The notes: generated from the sequence alone by a model not told the origin. Numbered from the stretch's first letter, positions 10,087-21,810 are shown. The stretch: DNA of 64,000 nt from Corynebacterium sp. (GCA_030531005.1 JAUMTW010000001.1:1-64000); one strand, 5' to 3'. Numbers and translations are program-made.

Positions 10087-10788
10087 TTAGCTCTCTTCAA
10101 AGGCGATAGACCATGTGGAGGTTACCGGAATTTCGTTGCCGTCAGCATCGTGATCGATTTGCAGGGAGTTGATCTCTACGACAACCAGGCGGGAGGTGTC
10201 GCTCGACCCGGCATCTACATTGCTAGTATCGCTAGTGTCGGCGGTATCTTGAGTATCTGCCTCGGTTCGGCTCTCCGTGCTTGAGGGCACACCGGAGGTA
10301 GTGGCAGTGCTGCCACCAGCCGTAGCGTCTGCCTGAGCGTCGGTCTCAGTCGCTGCATCGGCCTCATCAGCGCCCTTTTCCTGCGCAGAAATAGTGACAT
10401 CAAGTTTTACTTCAGTTCGCTCATTGGCGGCATAGTAGAACTCATCGTTGAGGGCTGGATCATCATAGATTTGCAACAGCGTCCAGTCATGATCATAAAT
10501 CTCACTAGGGATCGTTAATGTCACGCTGGCATCGTCGGGCACCTTGATAGTCGTGACTTCATCAGGGGCATCGCATTCTTCGCCGGCCTCGCAGATCAAA
10601 TATGGATAGAGATCCATAGTCTGTCCATCTGAGGTCTCAACCGTAATGGCAAGCTCACTCGGTGGGGTTTCTGGTCGGTTATTCCACCAATATTGGAAGC
10701 CCAAAGATACTGCCACCACCAGGATGACAGCGAGCAACAGTATTAGTATCTGCTTGCGATTTTTGCGCTTTTGTTGAGAAGTCGCCAT
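10087..10788 (-). CDS. DUF2771 family membrane-anchored protein
   Basis: A 233-aa protein with a basic N terminus (ATSQQKRKNRKQ), one transmembrane or uncleaved signal segment ILILLLAVILVVAVSLGF (about 14-31) and an extracytoplasmic domain containing SELAITVETSDGQTMDLYPY and CEAGEECDAP. A Thr/Ser/Asp-rich low-complexity insert of about 60 residues precedes the final strand ending TSTWSIAFEES. It resembles DUF2771 proteins; function unknown. The ATG at 10788 is chosen over 10854 because the TM segment then starts normally and a TAAGAT box lies 8 nt upstream. It follows the glutaminyl cyclotransferase gene by 93 bp. Confidence 0.75.
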   Translation of the reverse strand: MATSQQKRKNRKQILILLLAVILVVAVSLGFQYWWNNRPETPPSELAITVETSDGQTMDLYPYLICEAGEECDAPDEVTTIKVPDDASVTLTIPSEIYDHDWTLLQIYDDPALNDEFYYAANERTEVKLDVTISAQEKGADEADAATETDAQADATAGGSTATTSGVPSSTESRTEADTQDTADTSDTSNVDAGSSDTSRLVVVEINSLQIDHDADGNEIPVTSTWSIAFEES

Positions 10789-10796
10789 AGCCTTGT

Positions 10797-10802
10797 ATCT
10801 TA
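10797..10802 (-). promoter_or_regulatory. -10 box for a possibly leaderless DUF2771 transcript
   Basis: TAAGAT (minus strand) ends 8 nt before the ATG at 10788. A weak AAGG lies only 3 nt before the ATG, so a leaderless start is plausible. Confidence 0.4.
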
Positions 10803-10881
10803 TCGCACTACAACGCCGGAGTATGGACATACGTGCAGAAATAGTTGATGCCAAGTCGCTCGTACCGACGACACTGCAGTT

Positions 10882-11844
10882 TTAGATATCAGGCGCGACG
10901 AATTCCACGCGGTAGAGATCCGGCCAACGCTTACCTGTCATTAGATACTCGGCAGTGCCTGGAACGTGGGCAATGCCATTGAGCACATTATTAATATTGG
11001 CGCTGGCATTATTCGGTAATGCTGCACCATCGATAACTGCGGTGACCTCTCCTCGGTTGGCATCATCAAAGGCAATGCGCACCACATCTGTGCTTAAGAA
11101 AATATTGGCATAGACAACGAACTCAGCCCCCAGATCCTCTGGGGTATCTGCTTGGGAAACACAAGCCAGCTCATTCAAGTTCGTGACCCCCGCACCAGCT
11201 AAGGTCACTGGGATGCGCTCGAGTTCGGCAAAGCTTGCGGCATCACGAATGCTTAACTGCGCAGAGCCATCGCTAAGCACCAGACGTTCTGGAGCATCCT
11301 TCGTTGCCGGAATTGTGCACAAACCCCAGCCTTCCCCGCTATATTTCACCCGCTCTTGTTCAGCCAAAGTTTCGGGATCGCGGGCAATCGCAACTTCGTC
11401 TTGCCACGTGATTTGCCAGATTTTCTCACTGGTTGTGGCAATGCCTTCCCCAAAGAAATCCGGATCTAAGGCGGCGGTTACATGCTGTTCGCCATCCAAG
11501 CTGCTGCGATAAATTCGACTTTCCCCATACTGACCGGTGCCAACGAGAATCTCTTCGCGGCCCGCATCGTATTCCAATCCTTGGGTAAAAGAGGTGGCAT
11601 CAAAAGGATACGTCTGCACGATTTTCGGGGTAAGAACAGCAATATCCTCATTGCGTGCTACTGCTAGCAGATCATCCTGGGCACCTAATTCAGGAGCGTT
11701 TGGCGTGCGTTGCGATGTCGAAGCGCTGGAAGCGGTGGTGTTGCCCTCATCCTCACTGCTGCAGCCACAAAGAAACAGGGACACACTCGTTACTGCGGCA
11801 AGCAGCACGCCCGCCGGAGTGGAAGAAAAGGTATGCACGAGCAT
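10882..11844 (-). CDS. Glutaminyl-peptide cyclotransferase lipoprotein
   Basis: A 320-aa exported protein. The signal peptide ends in the lipobox-like LCGC (Cys about 28), so it is probably lipid-anchored. After a Ser/Thr linker, the domain begins TPKIVQTYPFDATSFTQGLEYD and continues as a five-bladed-propeller-like glutaminyl cyclotransferase of the plant/bacterial type, with GEGWGLC, LVLSDGSAQLSI and NLNELACV. The family converts N-terminal Gln to pyroglutamate on peptides; the physiological substrate in corynebacteria is not known. DUF2771 follows on the same strand. Confidence 0.85.
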   Translation of the reverse strand: MLVHTFSSTPAGVLLAAVTSVSLFLCGCSSEDEGNTTASSASTSQRTPNAPELGAQDDLLAVARNEDIAVLTPKIVQTYPFDATSFTQGLEYDAGREEILVGTGQYGESRIYRSSLDGEQHVTAALDPDFFGEGIATTSEKIWQITWQDEVAIARDPETLAEQERVKYSGEGWGLCTIPATKDAPERLVLSDGSAQLSIRDAASFAELERIPVTLAGAGVTNLNELACVSQADTPEDLGAEFVVYANIFLSTDVVRIAFDDANRGEVTAVIDGAALPNNASANINNVLNGIAHVPGTAEYLMTGKRWPDLYRVEFVAPDI

Positions 11845-12016
11845 GGGCTATCCTTTCAGCCGTAGGCTTCCGTCGGCTTCGTTGGGGGAGAGCGAAGCTC
11901 TGCGGCTTACTGTAATCGATGCCCATAGTATCCCACAGTATTTCGAAAGTGGTGCTCGTACTGCAATATCTCTATCGAAGTAGCAAGCCTTGGGTGACAA
12001 ATATGCCTTTGCCAGG

Positions 12017-12022
12017 CATAAT
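12017..12022 (+). promoter_or_regulatory. -10 box for a leaderless DUF3027 transcript
   Basis: CATAAT lies 7 nt before the ATG at 12030 and no Shine-Dalgarno is present. Confidence 0.45.
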
Positions 12023-12029
12023 AAATGAG

Positions 12030-12773
12030 ATGTCTCGCGTCCAAACTTCTGAAACTCGCCTGCATGCTGACCCCATTTTTCATACCAAGCACGCCCGTGA
12101 CTATGCCCGGGCTGCCGTCCTCGAAGAAGCAGATGGGCAGCGCGAACAAGTTGGACGGTATCTATACATGCATGTTCACGCCGCTGACTGCGTGATCTAC
12201 GGTTTCCAAGCCAAAGTCCCTGGATACAGGGGCTGGCAGTGGCAAGCAGTGGTGGCAAAAGATGCTGAAAGCAACAACCTCACCATCAGTGAAATCGTGC
12301 TGATTCCAGGCAAGACGGCGCTACAGGCTCCCGCCTGGATTCCTTATCGCGAGCGTATTCGCCCCGGTGATCTTGGTCCTGGTGATGTATTGCCACCGCA
12401 ACCTGATGATCCTCGTCTGACTGAGGATGACACCGCTGCGGCGGTGACCAGTGCCGCGCGCAAGAAGCTCACGAGTCTGGCACTTGGAGCAACTGCTGCG
12501 CGGTGGCAAGAAGGTGACTTTGGGCCTGATTCGGAATTTGCTGCTAAGGCCGAAAATAGCTGTGCCAGCTGTGGCTTCTTTGTAGCTTTAGCGCAGCCCT
12601 TGGGTGAGGAATTTGGTGTTTGTCTGAATGAATATTCCGCTGATGGCCACGTGGTGCACGTGCGTTATGGCTGTGGAGCGCACACGGATACTCCACCAGT
12701 TGACCCCATCGGAAAGCCTACGGCGAAATACTTCGATGACGCCTCTATTGATTACTTTGACCTGGACACATAA
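12030..12773 (+). CDS. DUF3027 family protein with putative zinc ligands
   Basis: A 247-aa soluble protein. The first 110 residues include AVLEEADGQREQVGRYL and GYRGWQWQAVVAKD. After DLGPGDVLPPQPDDPRL comes a helical linker and a C-terminal part with a CASCGFF pair, a later CLNEYSADG and CGAH, together resembling a zinc-binding Cys/His set. This fits the DUF3027 family of actinobacteria; function unknown. The ATG at 12030 is preferred over upstream in-frame codons because a CATAAT box lies 7 nt before it. Confidence 0.75.
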   Translation: MSRVQTSETRLHADPIFHTKHARDYARAAVLEEADGQREQVGRYLYMHVHAADCVIYGFQAKVPGYRGWQWQAVVAKDAESNNLTISEIVLIPGKTALQAPAWIPYRERIRPGDLGPGDVLPPQPDDPRLTEDDTAAAVTSAARKKLTSLALGATAARWQEGDFGPDSEFAAKAENSCASCGFFVALAQPLGEEFGVCLNEYSADGHVVHVRYGCGAHTDTPPVDPIGKPTAKYFDDASIDYFDLDT

Positions 12774-13192
12774 CAAAATTATTCACCGCGCTGGTTGCTC
12801 ATGTGCAGCCGGCACTGAGTGTTGTTGCAAGCGATCGCAGGTGGGCGAGTACCGTCGAACGGTGCGCATGCAGCCTAGGGTGTTGTCAGGAAAAACCAAG
12901 ATATGGCTTGAATCAAAGCAGCCAACGTGGGAATATCTGTCTGGCAGGAGTTATTCGAAACCCCGGGTAAATCTCTGCAGGCGGCATCCTCAACGAACAA
13001 CACGGTTGTGACACCGCGGTTGTAACAATGAGGGTGGCTCGGATTGCGAGATAGCCGGGATAGCAATGCTCCTGAGATTTTGAATACTGATACCGGCACC
13101 GCTGCATCTTGAGCTGGTGAGTACATCCGAAAATCCGGGGTGCTTGCAGCTGCGAGCAAGGGCCACTTGTTCATTTGGAGAACGACACACTC
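12774..13192. other. Gene-free stretch before the purine permease
   Basis: About 420 bp. Notable are two similar words, CGGTTGTGACA and CGGTTGTAACA, 16 bp apart (13003-13029), and a GCTTGC / GAGCAAG stem near 13142-13160. No purine-riboswitch core was recognised. Confidence 0.35.
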
Positions 13193-14707
13193 ATGACCCC
13201 CCACGAAGGTCCTCAAGCCCCAACGCCAGCGGCGTCTGGAGAAGCTACCAGCATCGCGCACAATGATGCTGATAGCACCACGCGCGGCAAGTTTGACCGC
13301 TACTTCAAGATCAGCGAACGAGGTTCGACGATAGGTACAGAAATCCGCGGCGGTTTCGTAACCTTCTTCGCCATGGCCTATATCATCGTGCTCAACCCCT
13401 TGATTGTGGGCACGGTCGAAGATATCAATGGCTACAGCCTGGGTATTGCTCAGGTAGCTGCGGCAACTGCCCTGGCTGCAGGCATTATGACCCTGCTGTT
13501 CGGCGTAATTGCTCGCTATCCTTTCGGCATTGCCGCAGGCTTGGGCATTAACACTTTGGTGGCGGTCACCATGGTCGCCACTGAAGGGCTGACTTGGCAA
13601 GAAGCCATGGGCCTGGTGGTCTTAGACGGTGTAATCATCGTTTTGCTGGCGATCTCCGGCTTCCGGGCCGCGGTATTCCACGCCATTCCCAGCTCTCTCA
13701 TCGCTGCGATGGGCGTTGGCATCGGCCTGTTCATCGCCATGGTGGGCTTTGTCGATGCCGGCTTTGTACGCCGCATCCCAGATGCCGCCAACACCACCGT
13801 GCCAGTAGGCTTGGGCATTAATGGCTCCATTGGTTCCTGGCCCACCCTCGTCTTCGTGGTCGGCCTGGTCATCACCGGCTATATGATCATCCGCAACGTA
13901 CGCGGCGGTCTATTGCTCGCAATTGTCATCAACACCGTATTCGCCATGATCGTCGAATCCATCGCCGGCGCGGGCAGCTCAGCTGAGAGCCCAACCGGCT
14001 GGTCACTGGCTATCCCCACCATCCCAGACGCCTTGGGCGGCATGCCAGATTTGTCCATCGTTGGTGATGTTTCCCTCTTTGGTGCTTTTAGCCGTATTGG
14101 TGCCCTGGCCGCTACCTTGCTGCTGCTCACCTTGGTGCTGGCGAACTTCTTCGATGCCATGGGTGCAATGACCGCGCTGGGCAAACAAGCAGACTTAGTA
14201 GATGAGCAGGGGGTGCTGCCAGATATGAAGCGCGCCTTGATCGTGGAAGGAACCGGCGCAATCGTCGGTGGTGGCGCGTCTGCCTCCTCGAACACCGTAT
14301 TTATGGAATCGGCAACCGGTATCGCTGATGGTGCACGCACCGGTCTGGCCAACGTGGTGACCGGTCTGCTGTTCTTGGCAGCAATGTTCCTTACCCCGCT
14401 GTACGAGGTTGTCCCAATTGAGGCTGCCGCCCCAGTGCTGGTTGTGGTTGGTGCTTTGATGATGGCCCAGGTACGCGAGATTGACTTCAACAACTTCAGT
14501 ATCGCCTTCCCAGCCTTCCTTACCATCGCCGTGATGCCATTTACTTACTCCATTGCCAACGGTATCGGCGTAGGATTCATCGCCTATACCTTGATGAGCA
14601 TATTCGCGGGCAAAATAAAAGAGATTCACTGGATCATGTGGCTGCTTTCAGCCTTGTTCGTGGTGTACTTCGCAGCAGACCCACTGCTCAATGCCATCGA
14701 GGGCTAA
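13193..14707 (+). CDS. NCS2-family (AzgA/PbuG-like) purine permease
   Basis: A 504-aa polytopic membrane protein of the AzgA/PbuG branch of NCS2, which imports adenine, guanine or hypoxanthine with protons. Diagnostic stretches are FKISERGSTIGTEIRGGFVTF, AMAYIIVLNP, GLGINTLVAV, a central NFFDAMGAMTALG and SSNTVFMESATGIADGARTG. About 12 hydrophobic segments follow. The ATG at 13193 has GGAG 12 nt upstream; a TTG at 13175 in frame is possible. The substrate is inferred from the family. Confidence 0.88.
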   Translation: MTPHEGPQAPTPAASGEATSIAHNDADSTTRGKFDRYFKISERGSTIGTEIRGGFVTFFAMAYIIVLNPLIVGTVEDINGYSLGIAQVAAATALAAGIMTLLFGVIARYPFGIAAGLGINTLVAVTMVATEGLTWQEAMGLVVLDGVIIVLLAISGFRAAVFHAIPSSLIAAMGVGIGLFIAMVGFVDAGFVRRIPDAANTTVPVGLGINGSIGSWPTLVFVVGLVITGYMIIRNVRGGLLLAIVINTVFAMIVESIAGAGSSAESPTGWSLAIPTIPDALGGMPDLSIVGDVSLFGAFSRIGALAATLLLLTLVLANFFDAMGAMTALGKQADLVDEQGVLPDMKRALIVEGTGAIVGGGASASSNTVFMESATGIADGARTGLANVVTGLLFLAAMFLTPLYEVVPIEAAAPVLVVVGALMMAQVREIDFNNFSIAFPAFLTIAVMPFTYSIANGIGVGFIAYTLMSIFAGKIKEIHWIMWLLSALFVVYFAADPLLNAIEG

Positions 14708-14810
14708 AACCCTAGCAGCATACCGCTAGCGTACGTCTACCCCAATTCACGTGTTGCCCTAGGGTACGGTACACATCCAGCCGTGCTGCGATACCTGTAG
14801 TACAAGTCAG

Positions 14811-14861
14811 AATCCGGTTCAAGCACCGAGGAGAGTTCCCTCGTACTTGGCCGGATTTTTA
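14811..14861 (+). terminator. Terminator of the purine permease gene
   Basis: AATCCGG (14811-14817) pairs with CCGGATT (14851-14857), with inner CAAG/CTTG and CGAGG/CCTCG stems, then TTTTTA. Confidence 0.8.
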
Positions 14862-14884
14862 TCTACCAACTATTGTTAGCCACT

Positions 14885-15739
14885 ATGGCAATCCACTTTG
14901 AGGAAATCACTGATCCATCCGATCCCCGTCTTGATGATGTACGCGATCTCAAGCACAGCGATAACCGCCCAGATCTGCCCGGTGGAAAAGGCTTGGTCAT
15001 AGCGGAAGGACACTTGGTGATTTCCCGGCTGCTTGCCTCCCGCTTCCCAGTCCGCTGCCTGGTAGGTTTTCCATCAAAATTGGAAAAGTTCTTCAGTAAT
15101 GAAGAGAGAGCAGCGGCATGCGTTGATATTCCTACCTACGCCGTTAGTAGGGAGGTGCTTGCCGAAGTGGCCGGCTATGACATGCATCGCGGGCTGCTTG
15201 CGGCAGCAGATCGCGCCCCGGAATTGGACCCCGCTGCAGTATTTGAAAACGCCCGCACCCTATTCGTACTCGAAGGGGTGGGAGATCATGAAAATATTGG
15301 CTCATTGTTTCGCAACGGCGCTGGTATGGATGTCGATGGGATACTCTTCGGCAATGGTTGTGCTGATCCGCTCTACCGGCGTAGTGTGCGCGTCTCCATG
15401 GGGCACGTGCTACGGATGCCCTTCGCTACCCTCGAAGGTAAAAAATTTCAGTGGCAATCTCAGCTGCAGTTACTCAAAGATGCAGGCTTCCACTTAGTAT
15501 CACTGACCCCAAATTCGCAGGCGCCATTGCTCTCGGATGCGCTCTATGATGCCAATGGCAAACCGCTAGAAAAAGTTGCATTCCTCGTTGGTGCAGAAGG
15601 CCCGGGACTGTTAGATAAGACCATGCGTGCAACCGATATTCTTGCCCGCATTCCAATGGCTGCAGGCACTGATTCCTTGAACCTCGCAACAGCAGCCGCT
15701 ATTGCGTGTTACGAGCGTAGCCGCGGATTACAAAATTAG
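14885..15739 (+). CDS. SpoU/TrmH-family RNA 2'-O-methyltransferase
   Basis: A 284-aa SPOUT methyltransferase. The N-terminal substrate-binding part contains GLVIAEGHLVISRLL. The C-terminal knot has motif 1 GVGDHENIGSLFRNGAG, motif 2 FLVGAEGPGLL and motif 3 IPMAAGTDSLNLATAAAIACYE, the usual SAM-binding signatures. The target (tRNA or rRNA) cannot be read from sequence. The ATG at 14885 lacks an SD; a TATTGT box 8 nt upstream suggests a leaderless transcript. It converges on the DUF6928-like gene. Confidence 0.88.
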   Translation: MAIHFEEITDPSDPRLDDVRDLKHSDNRPDLPGGKGLVIAEGHLVISRLLASRFPVRCLVGFPSKLEKFFSNEERAAACVDIPTYAVSREVLAEVAGYDMHRGLLAAADRAPELDPAAVFENARTLFVLEGVGDHENIGSLFRNGAGMDVDGILFGNGCADPLYRRSVRVSMGHVLRMPFATLEGKKFQWQSQLQLLKDAGFHLVSLTPNSQAPLLSDALYDANGKPLEKVAFLVGAEGPGLLDKTMRATDILARIPMAAGTDSLNLATAAAIACYERSRGLQN

Positions 15740-15820
15740 ACCCCGCACCTAGAGTTTCGCCAGTGAGAGAATACCGGAATTGCTGGTGTGGGATCCCTCA
15801 ACGACAATTCAGGCGAGAGA

Positions 15821-16720
15821 CTAAGCGCGGTCGATATGGCGAATTTTCTCGCCAACTTGCTGAATGCCGCGCTGGGATTGCTGCCACGCCTTCTTGCCTA
15901 AACGCCTACTCCCGCGACCGAGCTTTCGCAGAGTGCGCGCAGAACTCTGTGCTAGCGAAGGCATTGGGGCATCAATGACCTCTGGGGCATCTTCGTAGTC
16001 ATCATAAGCGCGGCGGTTTTCCCCCAAACTCAGCTTGCTCGCCGCTTGCTGGGCAATCCAGCTGACATCGGTGAGTTTCTTTTCCTCGACCTTCGGCTCC
16101 GGGCGACCATCGATAGCATAAGCCACCACATTCAAGTCCGTATTGCCCTCAGCCTCGTAGCCTACCCAAGATAGTTCTGCGGCATTCACGATATCGATCG
16201 GATTGAAAGGCAGGGCAATACCAGCATGCTCATCGCGAAACTCACCGGCCCAATAGGGCTGTTCAAAAGGCTCCGGCAAACCAGTGTCTTCGTAGACACG
16301 CTGCACCTTCGCCGAGAAGCAACGACGCAACGTGCCGTCACGCCAGTGTGCAAAACCGCCTAAGGTGGTTTCAGGGTTGCGCACGAAAGCATAGACATCA
16401 GTTGCCGGCAAGCATTCGCGCAGGGTTTCAGAGAGCTCGCTGAGTAGCACAATATCCTCAAGCTGGGTTTGCAGCATGGAAATGCCGGGATAGGCGGCGA
16501 TATAAAACTCCGCAGCAGATGCCGGGGCAGAACGATTCAGAGGGAATTGGCCGATCACCGTAATTGGCCAGCGAGGATTGAGCTGGGCTAGTAACTTGCG
16601 CCCAAAGCCGCGGTCAGCGCGCGGCTGGGTGGCCAACACAGCACCAGGATTCGGGGTGTTTACGAACCATAGGGTAACCACCCCGTCATGACGCGAAGTA
16701 TGCGACGCTGCTGGTGCCAT
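15821..16720 (-). CDS. DUF6928-like hypothetical protein
   Basis: A 299-aa cytoplasmic protein. The stretch around EPFEQPYWAGEFRDEHAGIA followed by LPFNPIDIVNAAEL resembles the DUF6928 family (PFE-PYWAGE, LPFHP). The last 75 residues are basic and Arg/Lys/Gln-rich (KLGRGSRRLGKKAWQQSQRG), suggesting nucleic acid or membrane-surface contact. The ATG at 16720 is chosen because AGGAGG lies 5 nt upstream; 16744 in frame lacks one. It follows sepH by 84 bp on the same strand. Function unknown. Confidence 0.6.
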   Translation of the reverse strand: MAPAASHTSRHDGVVTLWFVNTPNPGAVLATQPRADRGFGRKLLAQLNPRWPITVIGQFPLNRSAPASAAEFYIAAYPGISMLQTQLEDIVLLSELSETLRECLPATDVYAFVRNPETTLGGFAHWRDGTLRRCFSAKVQRVYEDTGLPEPFEQPYWAGEFRDEHAGIALPFNPIDIVNAAELSWVGYEAEGNTDLNVVAYAIDGRPEPKVEEKKLTDVSWIAQQAASKLSLGENRRAYDDYEDAPEVIDAPMPSLAQSSARTLRKLGRGSRRLGKKAWQQSQRGIQQVGEKIRHIDRA

Positions 16721-16804
16721 AGGCCCCTCCTCGAGTGTGCTCAAGCGCGAAAATATCTTTTCTGCCTAGTTTTCTGCCAAGTAAATGTGTGGGCTGGAAA
16801 TCCC

Positions 16805-17959
16805 TTATTTGCCGTTGCGGGGACGCTGCGTATTAGCACGTACTCCAAGGAGCACATCCTCCCAGTGCGGCGTCACAGCCTTACGCTTCTTCTTCGTGGA
16901 TTTTTGGGGGTGCTGCAAGAATTCTTCACCCTCGAGCTCTGCATCATATTGATCCCGAGAATCGGCAACTGTATCAGGCACAGCAGTGAGATCATCGCGG
17001 GTATCGCTAAGCTCATCGATTTCTGGCTCCGGGTTACCACCGAGGGCGCGTAAGCCCTCGTCCTGGTTAAAGCGCGTGGAACCGAACTCCATAGCATCAT
17101 TGACCGCAGCAAGGCTACGCTGATTCATGGGGGCCTGCGGATCGATAAGTTCGGCGGCGATACCATTGCGGGCAACCGCGGTTGGCGTGCTGGTAGCAGA
17201 AGCGTGATAAGACCACTCGGCCACATTCGAACTATGGCCAGTCTGCCAGCTGACCGAGATAACCCACTGGCGGGTGTTCTCCTTGAACGCATCCCAAGTC
17301 GCGCCTTCAAGGTCCTGGCCACGAGCAGCGAACGCAGTCGCTAGTACTTCCCACAAGGTCAGCCGTGCTGGGCCATCCTCGCGCACGGGGTGGGCCTGCT
17401 TAGCCATTTCAGCGATGCGGGCACGCTCTAACAAGATAGGGTGAGCGAAAGGCTCAATACGCGACTCAGTAACTCCGTTCGCGGCAGCAACCTCCGCGAC
17501 GCTGGCGCCGGAGCGAATGCGTTCTTGGATCTGCCGTGGCGAATCTTGCAAAGGACTGGATAAGCGAGGATCAACTTCGCGACGGGGACGTTCCGGCTCA
17601 GCTTCCTTGGCTTGGTCAGGCGCCTGGCCAGTGGCTTGGTCAGCACTGGCGAGAGCCTCGGCTGTACTGGTGGTCGTGTCGCTACCAGCGGATATGGTTG
17701 GATCTTCCACTGCTTCATCGTCGGCGGTATCTGTAATGCTGGTTGGCGTTAGTTCAGGCGTGCTGTCGGTGGTGTCTCCGCCGGAAGTATCGCTGGTGCT
17801 AGGAGCAGTGGCAGCGGGGTCGTTACCCAAGGCTGTTTCTAAAGCCATGCGTACGGAGTCATCCACGGCGAGGAAGAACTGCTCTTCGGGGTCCGCGGTG
17901 CTGCGGAATACGAAGCTCGTCGCCGTGGATTCAGAGGCGATGAGATGTATTTCCTGCAT
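16805..17959 (-). CDS. sepH: Septation protein SepH (DUF3071)
   Basis: A 384-aa actinobacterial cell-division protein; SepH stimulates FtsZ assembly in Streptomyces and mycobacteria. The N terminus MQEIHLIASESTATSFVFRS begins the DUF3071 domain. The helix-turn-helix part is SPRQIQERIRSGASVAEVAA...NGVTESRIEPFAHPILLERA (about 140-180). Between them (about 46-128) lies an acidic, Thr/Ser-rich insert that is short or absent in the canonical domain. Then a WEVL-ATAFAARG domain and a disordered tail ending in basic residues. AAGGAG is 7 nt before the ATG. Confidence 0.88.
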   Translation of the reverse strand: MQEIHLIASESTATSFVFRSTADPEEQFFLAVDDSVRMALETALGNDPAATAPSTSDTSGGDTTDSTPELTPTSITDTADDEAVEDPTISAGSDTTTSTAEALASADQATGQAPDQAKEAEPERPRREVDPRLSSPLQDSPRQIQERIRSGASVAEVAAANGVTESRIEPFAHPILLERARIAEMAKQAHPVREDGPARLTLWEVLATAFAARGQDLEGATWDAFKENTRQWVISVSWQTGHSSNVAEWSYHASATSTPTAVARNGIAAELIDPQAPMNQRSLAAVNDAMEFGSTRFNQDEGLRALGGNPEPEIDELSDTRDDLTAVPDTVADSRDQYDAELEGEEFLQHPQKSTKKKRKAVTPHWEDVLLGVRANTQRPRNGK

Positions 17960-18205
17960 CTAAAAACTCCTTATATCACTTGCATGCCAGGTATAGCACC
18001 TAGCCTAATCAGTTTTTACGGTGTCTGCCCACGGCTCGCCCTAAAAATACCCGGCAAATTACTAAAAAATTTTCAGCTCGTACGGCTGTCATCATTACTG
18101 GAGCGTCTCGCAATTATGGATATTCAGCGTACCTCGCGGACACAGCAGCTGTGAGAGCAATCTGGCAAAGCCCAGGTGTGGGGAATCATGAATAGGATAT
18201 GGCAT

Positions 18206-18246
18206 GCAAAAAGGGCCGTGGTTCACACGCGGTGGTACCAGGCCCT
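18206..18246 (-). terminator. serC terminator
   Basis: AGGGCC / GGCCCT stem with inner CCAC/GTGG-type pairing; on the minus strand TTTTTGC follows. It lies 70 bp past the serC stop. Confidence 0.75.
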
Positions 18247-18316
18247 GAGAGGATCCTTGAGAGGATGGGGCAGTGTTGCCAAATAGGTTGCCGAATAGAA
18301 CCAAGAGTGCGCCTAT

Positions 18317-19594
<1,278 letters not shown>

Positions 19595-19887
19595 CTACCT
19601 ACTATGCAGCACATTGAGGTACCGACGTTGAAGAGCTTGCATATAGTTGTAGCACACTTTATTTGTAGAGCTGTATTGTAAGAATCCCGGCTACCTGGGA
19701 AAACGTGATGGTGTGAGCAAAATTGCATACCGCTGAGCTCATGAATGTGGCAGTTAGGTTGCGCGCAAAGGTTTCCATATCGGTTGATGATGCTATGGCG
19801 GTATTTCGATAGTGCGGGGATTAAAGGTGGTGCTGTTATCGGCAGGGCGCGGTGCTGTCTTTAATTTTTGGTGCCCTGTTGCATTAT

Positions 19888-19915
19888 TGTGTGTACTTAC
19901 GTGTACGTGCACACA
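19888..19915. promoter_or_regulatory. Imperfect 28-nt palindrome upstream of gltA
   Basis: The arms TGTGTG (19888-19893) and CACACA (19910-19915) enclose alternating GTAC/GTAC-like words, giving an imperfect palindrome. It may be an operator; no named regulator is assigned. Confidence 0.35.
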
Positions 19916-19955
19916 GGCTTGAAGCGACAGGGGAATTGGAATCTCCAGGTGTTCT

Positions 19956-19978
19956 CCCCTCCAAAAGGGGTATTTTTT
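19956..19978 (+). terminator. Terminator-like hairpin in the gltA upstream region
   Basis: CCCCT (19956-19960) pairs with AGGGG (19966-19970) followed by TATTTTTT on the plus strand. No annotated plus-strand gene ends here, so it could end a small RNA or attenuate transcription into gltA. Confidence 0.5.
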
Positions 19979-20007
19979 CTATGAGTCTTTTCGTGCTGAC
20001 CTGGCAA

Positions 20008-20018
20008 TATGCAAAGTG
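20008..20018 (-). promoter_or_regulatory. Candidate RamB-like site
   Basis: On the minus strand CACTTTGCATA resembles the RamB core AACTTTGCAAA with two mismatches. RamB control of gltA is known in C. glutamicum; here it rests on motif similarity only. Confidence 0.3.
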
Positions 20019-20029
20019 GTAAGGGAATG

Positions 20030-20045
20030 TGTCAGCGGTGTCACA
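20030..20045. promoter_or_regulatory. Candidate GlxR site in the gltA promoter region
   Basis: TGTCAGCGGTGTCACA matches TGTGA-N6-TCACA with one mismatch in the left arm. It lies 238 bp before the gltA start. Confidence 0.45.
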
Positions 20046-20229
20046 AGTTTTGGTAGGCTGTGGTTTATCCCATTGAACGGGTGCTAAGGTGCCAGGTTTC
20101 GCATAGGCCATAACCTCCAATTGGGGTTAGGGCATAACAATCGTGAAGCAAGAATCGGGTAGCGCGCTAACTCGGCGGTTAGTGTTGTCCACCCGGTTGG
20201 GTGAGACGCCCGTGACGTTGTGGGTTCGC

Positions 20230-20251
20230 CAAAAATCTACCCAGATTTTTG
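20230..20251 (+). promoter_or_regulatory. Leader hairpin before gltA
   Basis: CAAAAATCT (20230-20238) pairs with AGATTTTTG (20243-20251) around ACCC. It ends 31 nt before the ATG and could influence ribosome access or mRNA stability. Confidence 0.4.
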
Positions 20252-20282
20252 CTGAATCAGCCGTAGGAAGGAATTAAGCATC

Positions 20283-21569
<1,287 letters not shown>

Positions 21570-21596
21570 TTTTTTCAAAAGGCGCGATCGTAGCTA

Positions 21597-21642
21597 AAAG
21601 ACCACCGCACTTGAATCGTATTCAGGTGCGGTGGTCTTTTTA
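21597..21642 (+). terminator. gltA terminator
   Basis: AAAGACCACCGCAC pairs with GTGCGGTGGTCTTT, with an extra TGAA/TTCA pairing inside, then a T-run. Confidence 0.92.
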
Positions 21643-21810
21643 TAAGTTTAAAAGTGTGAGAATTTTCAGGTAGTGGTCATGCTCACACCGGCCGGGTGGG
21701 AGCGGTAAACCGGGTGGTGGGATGCCAATCGCAGACATTGCTGCTAGCGAATTTTATGGCAATTACGGGTAGATCATTAGCTAATTCGCGCACTTTGGTC
21801 AGGAAACTAG

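Noticed and set aside
13879..14526. 215-aa minus-strand frame inside the purine permease gene
   Set aside because: Shadow frame of a clear 12-TM permease; Lys/Ala/Pro-rich and without start signals.
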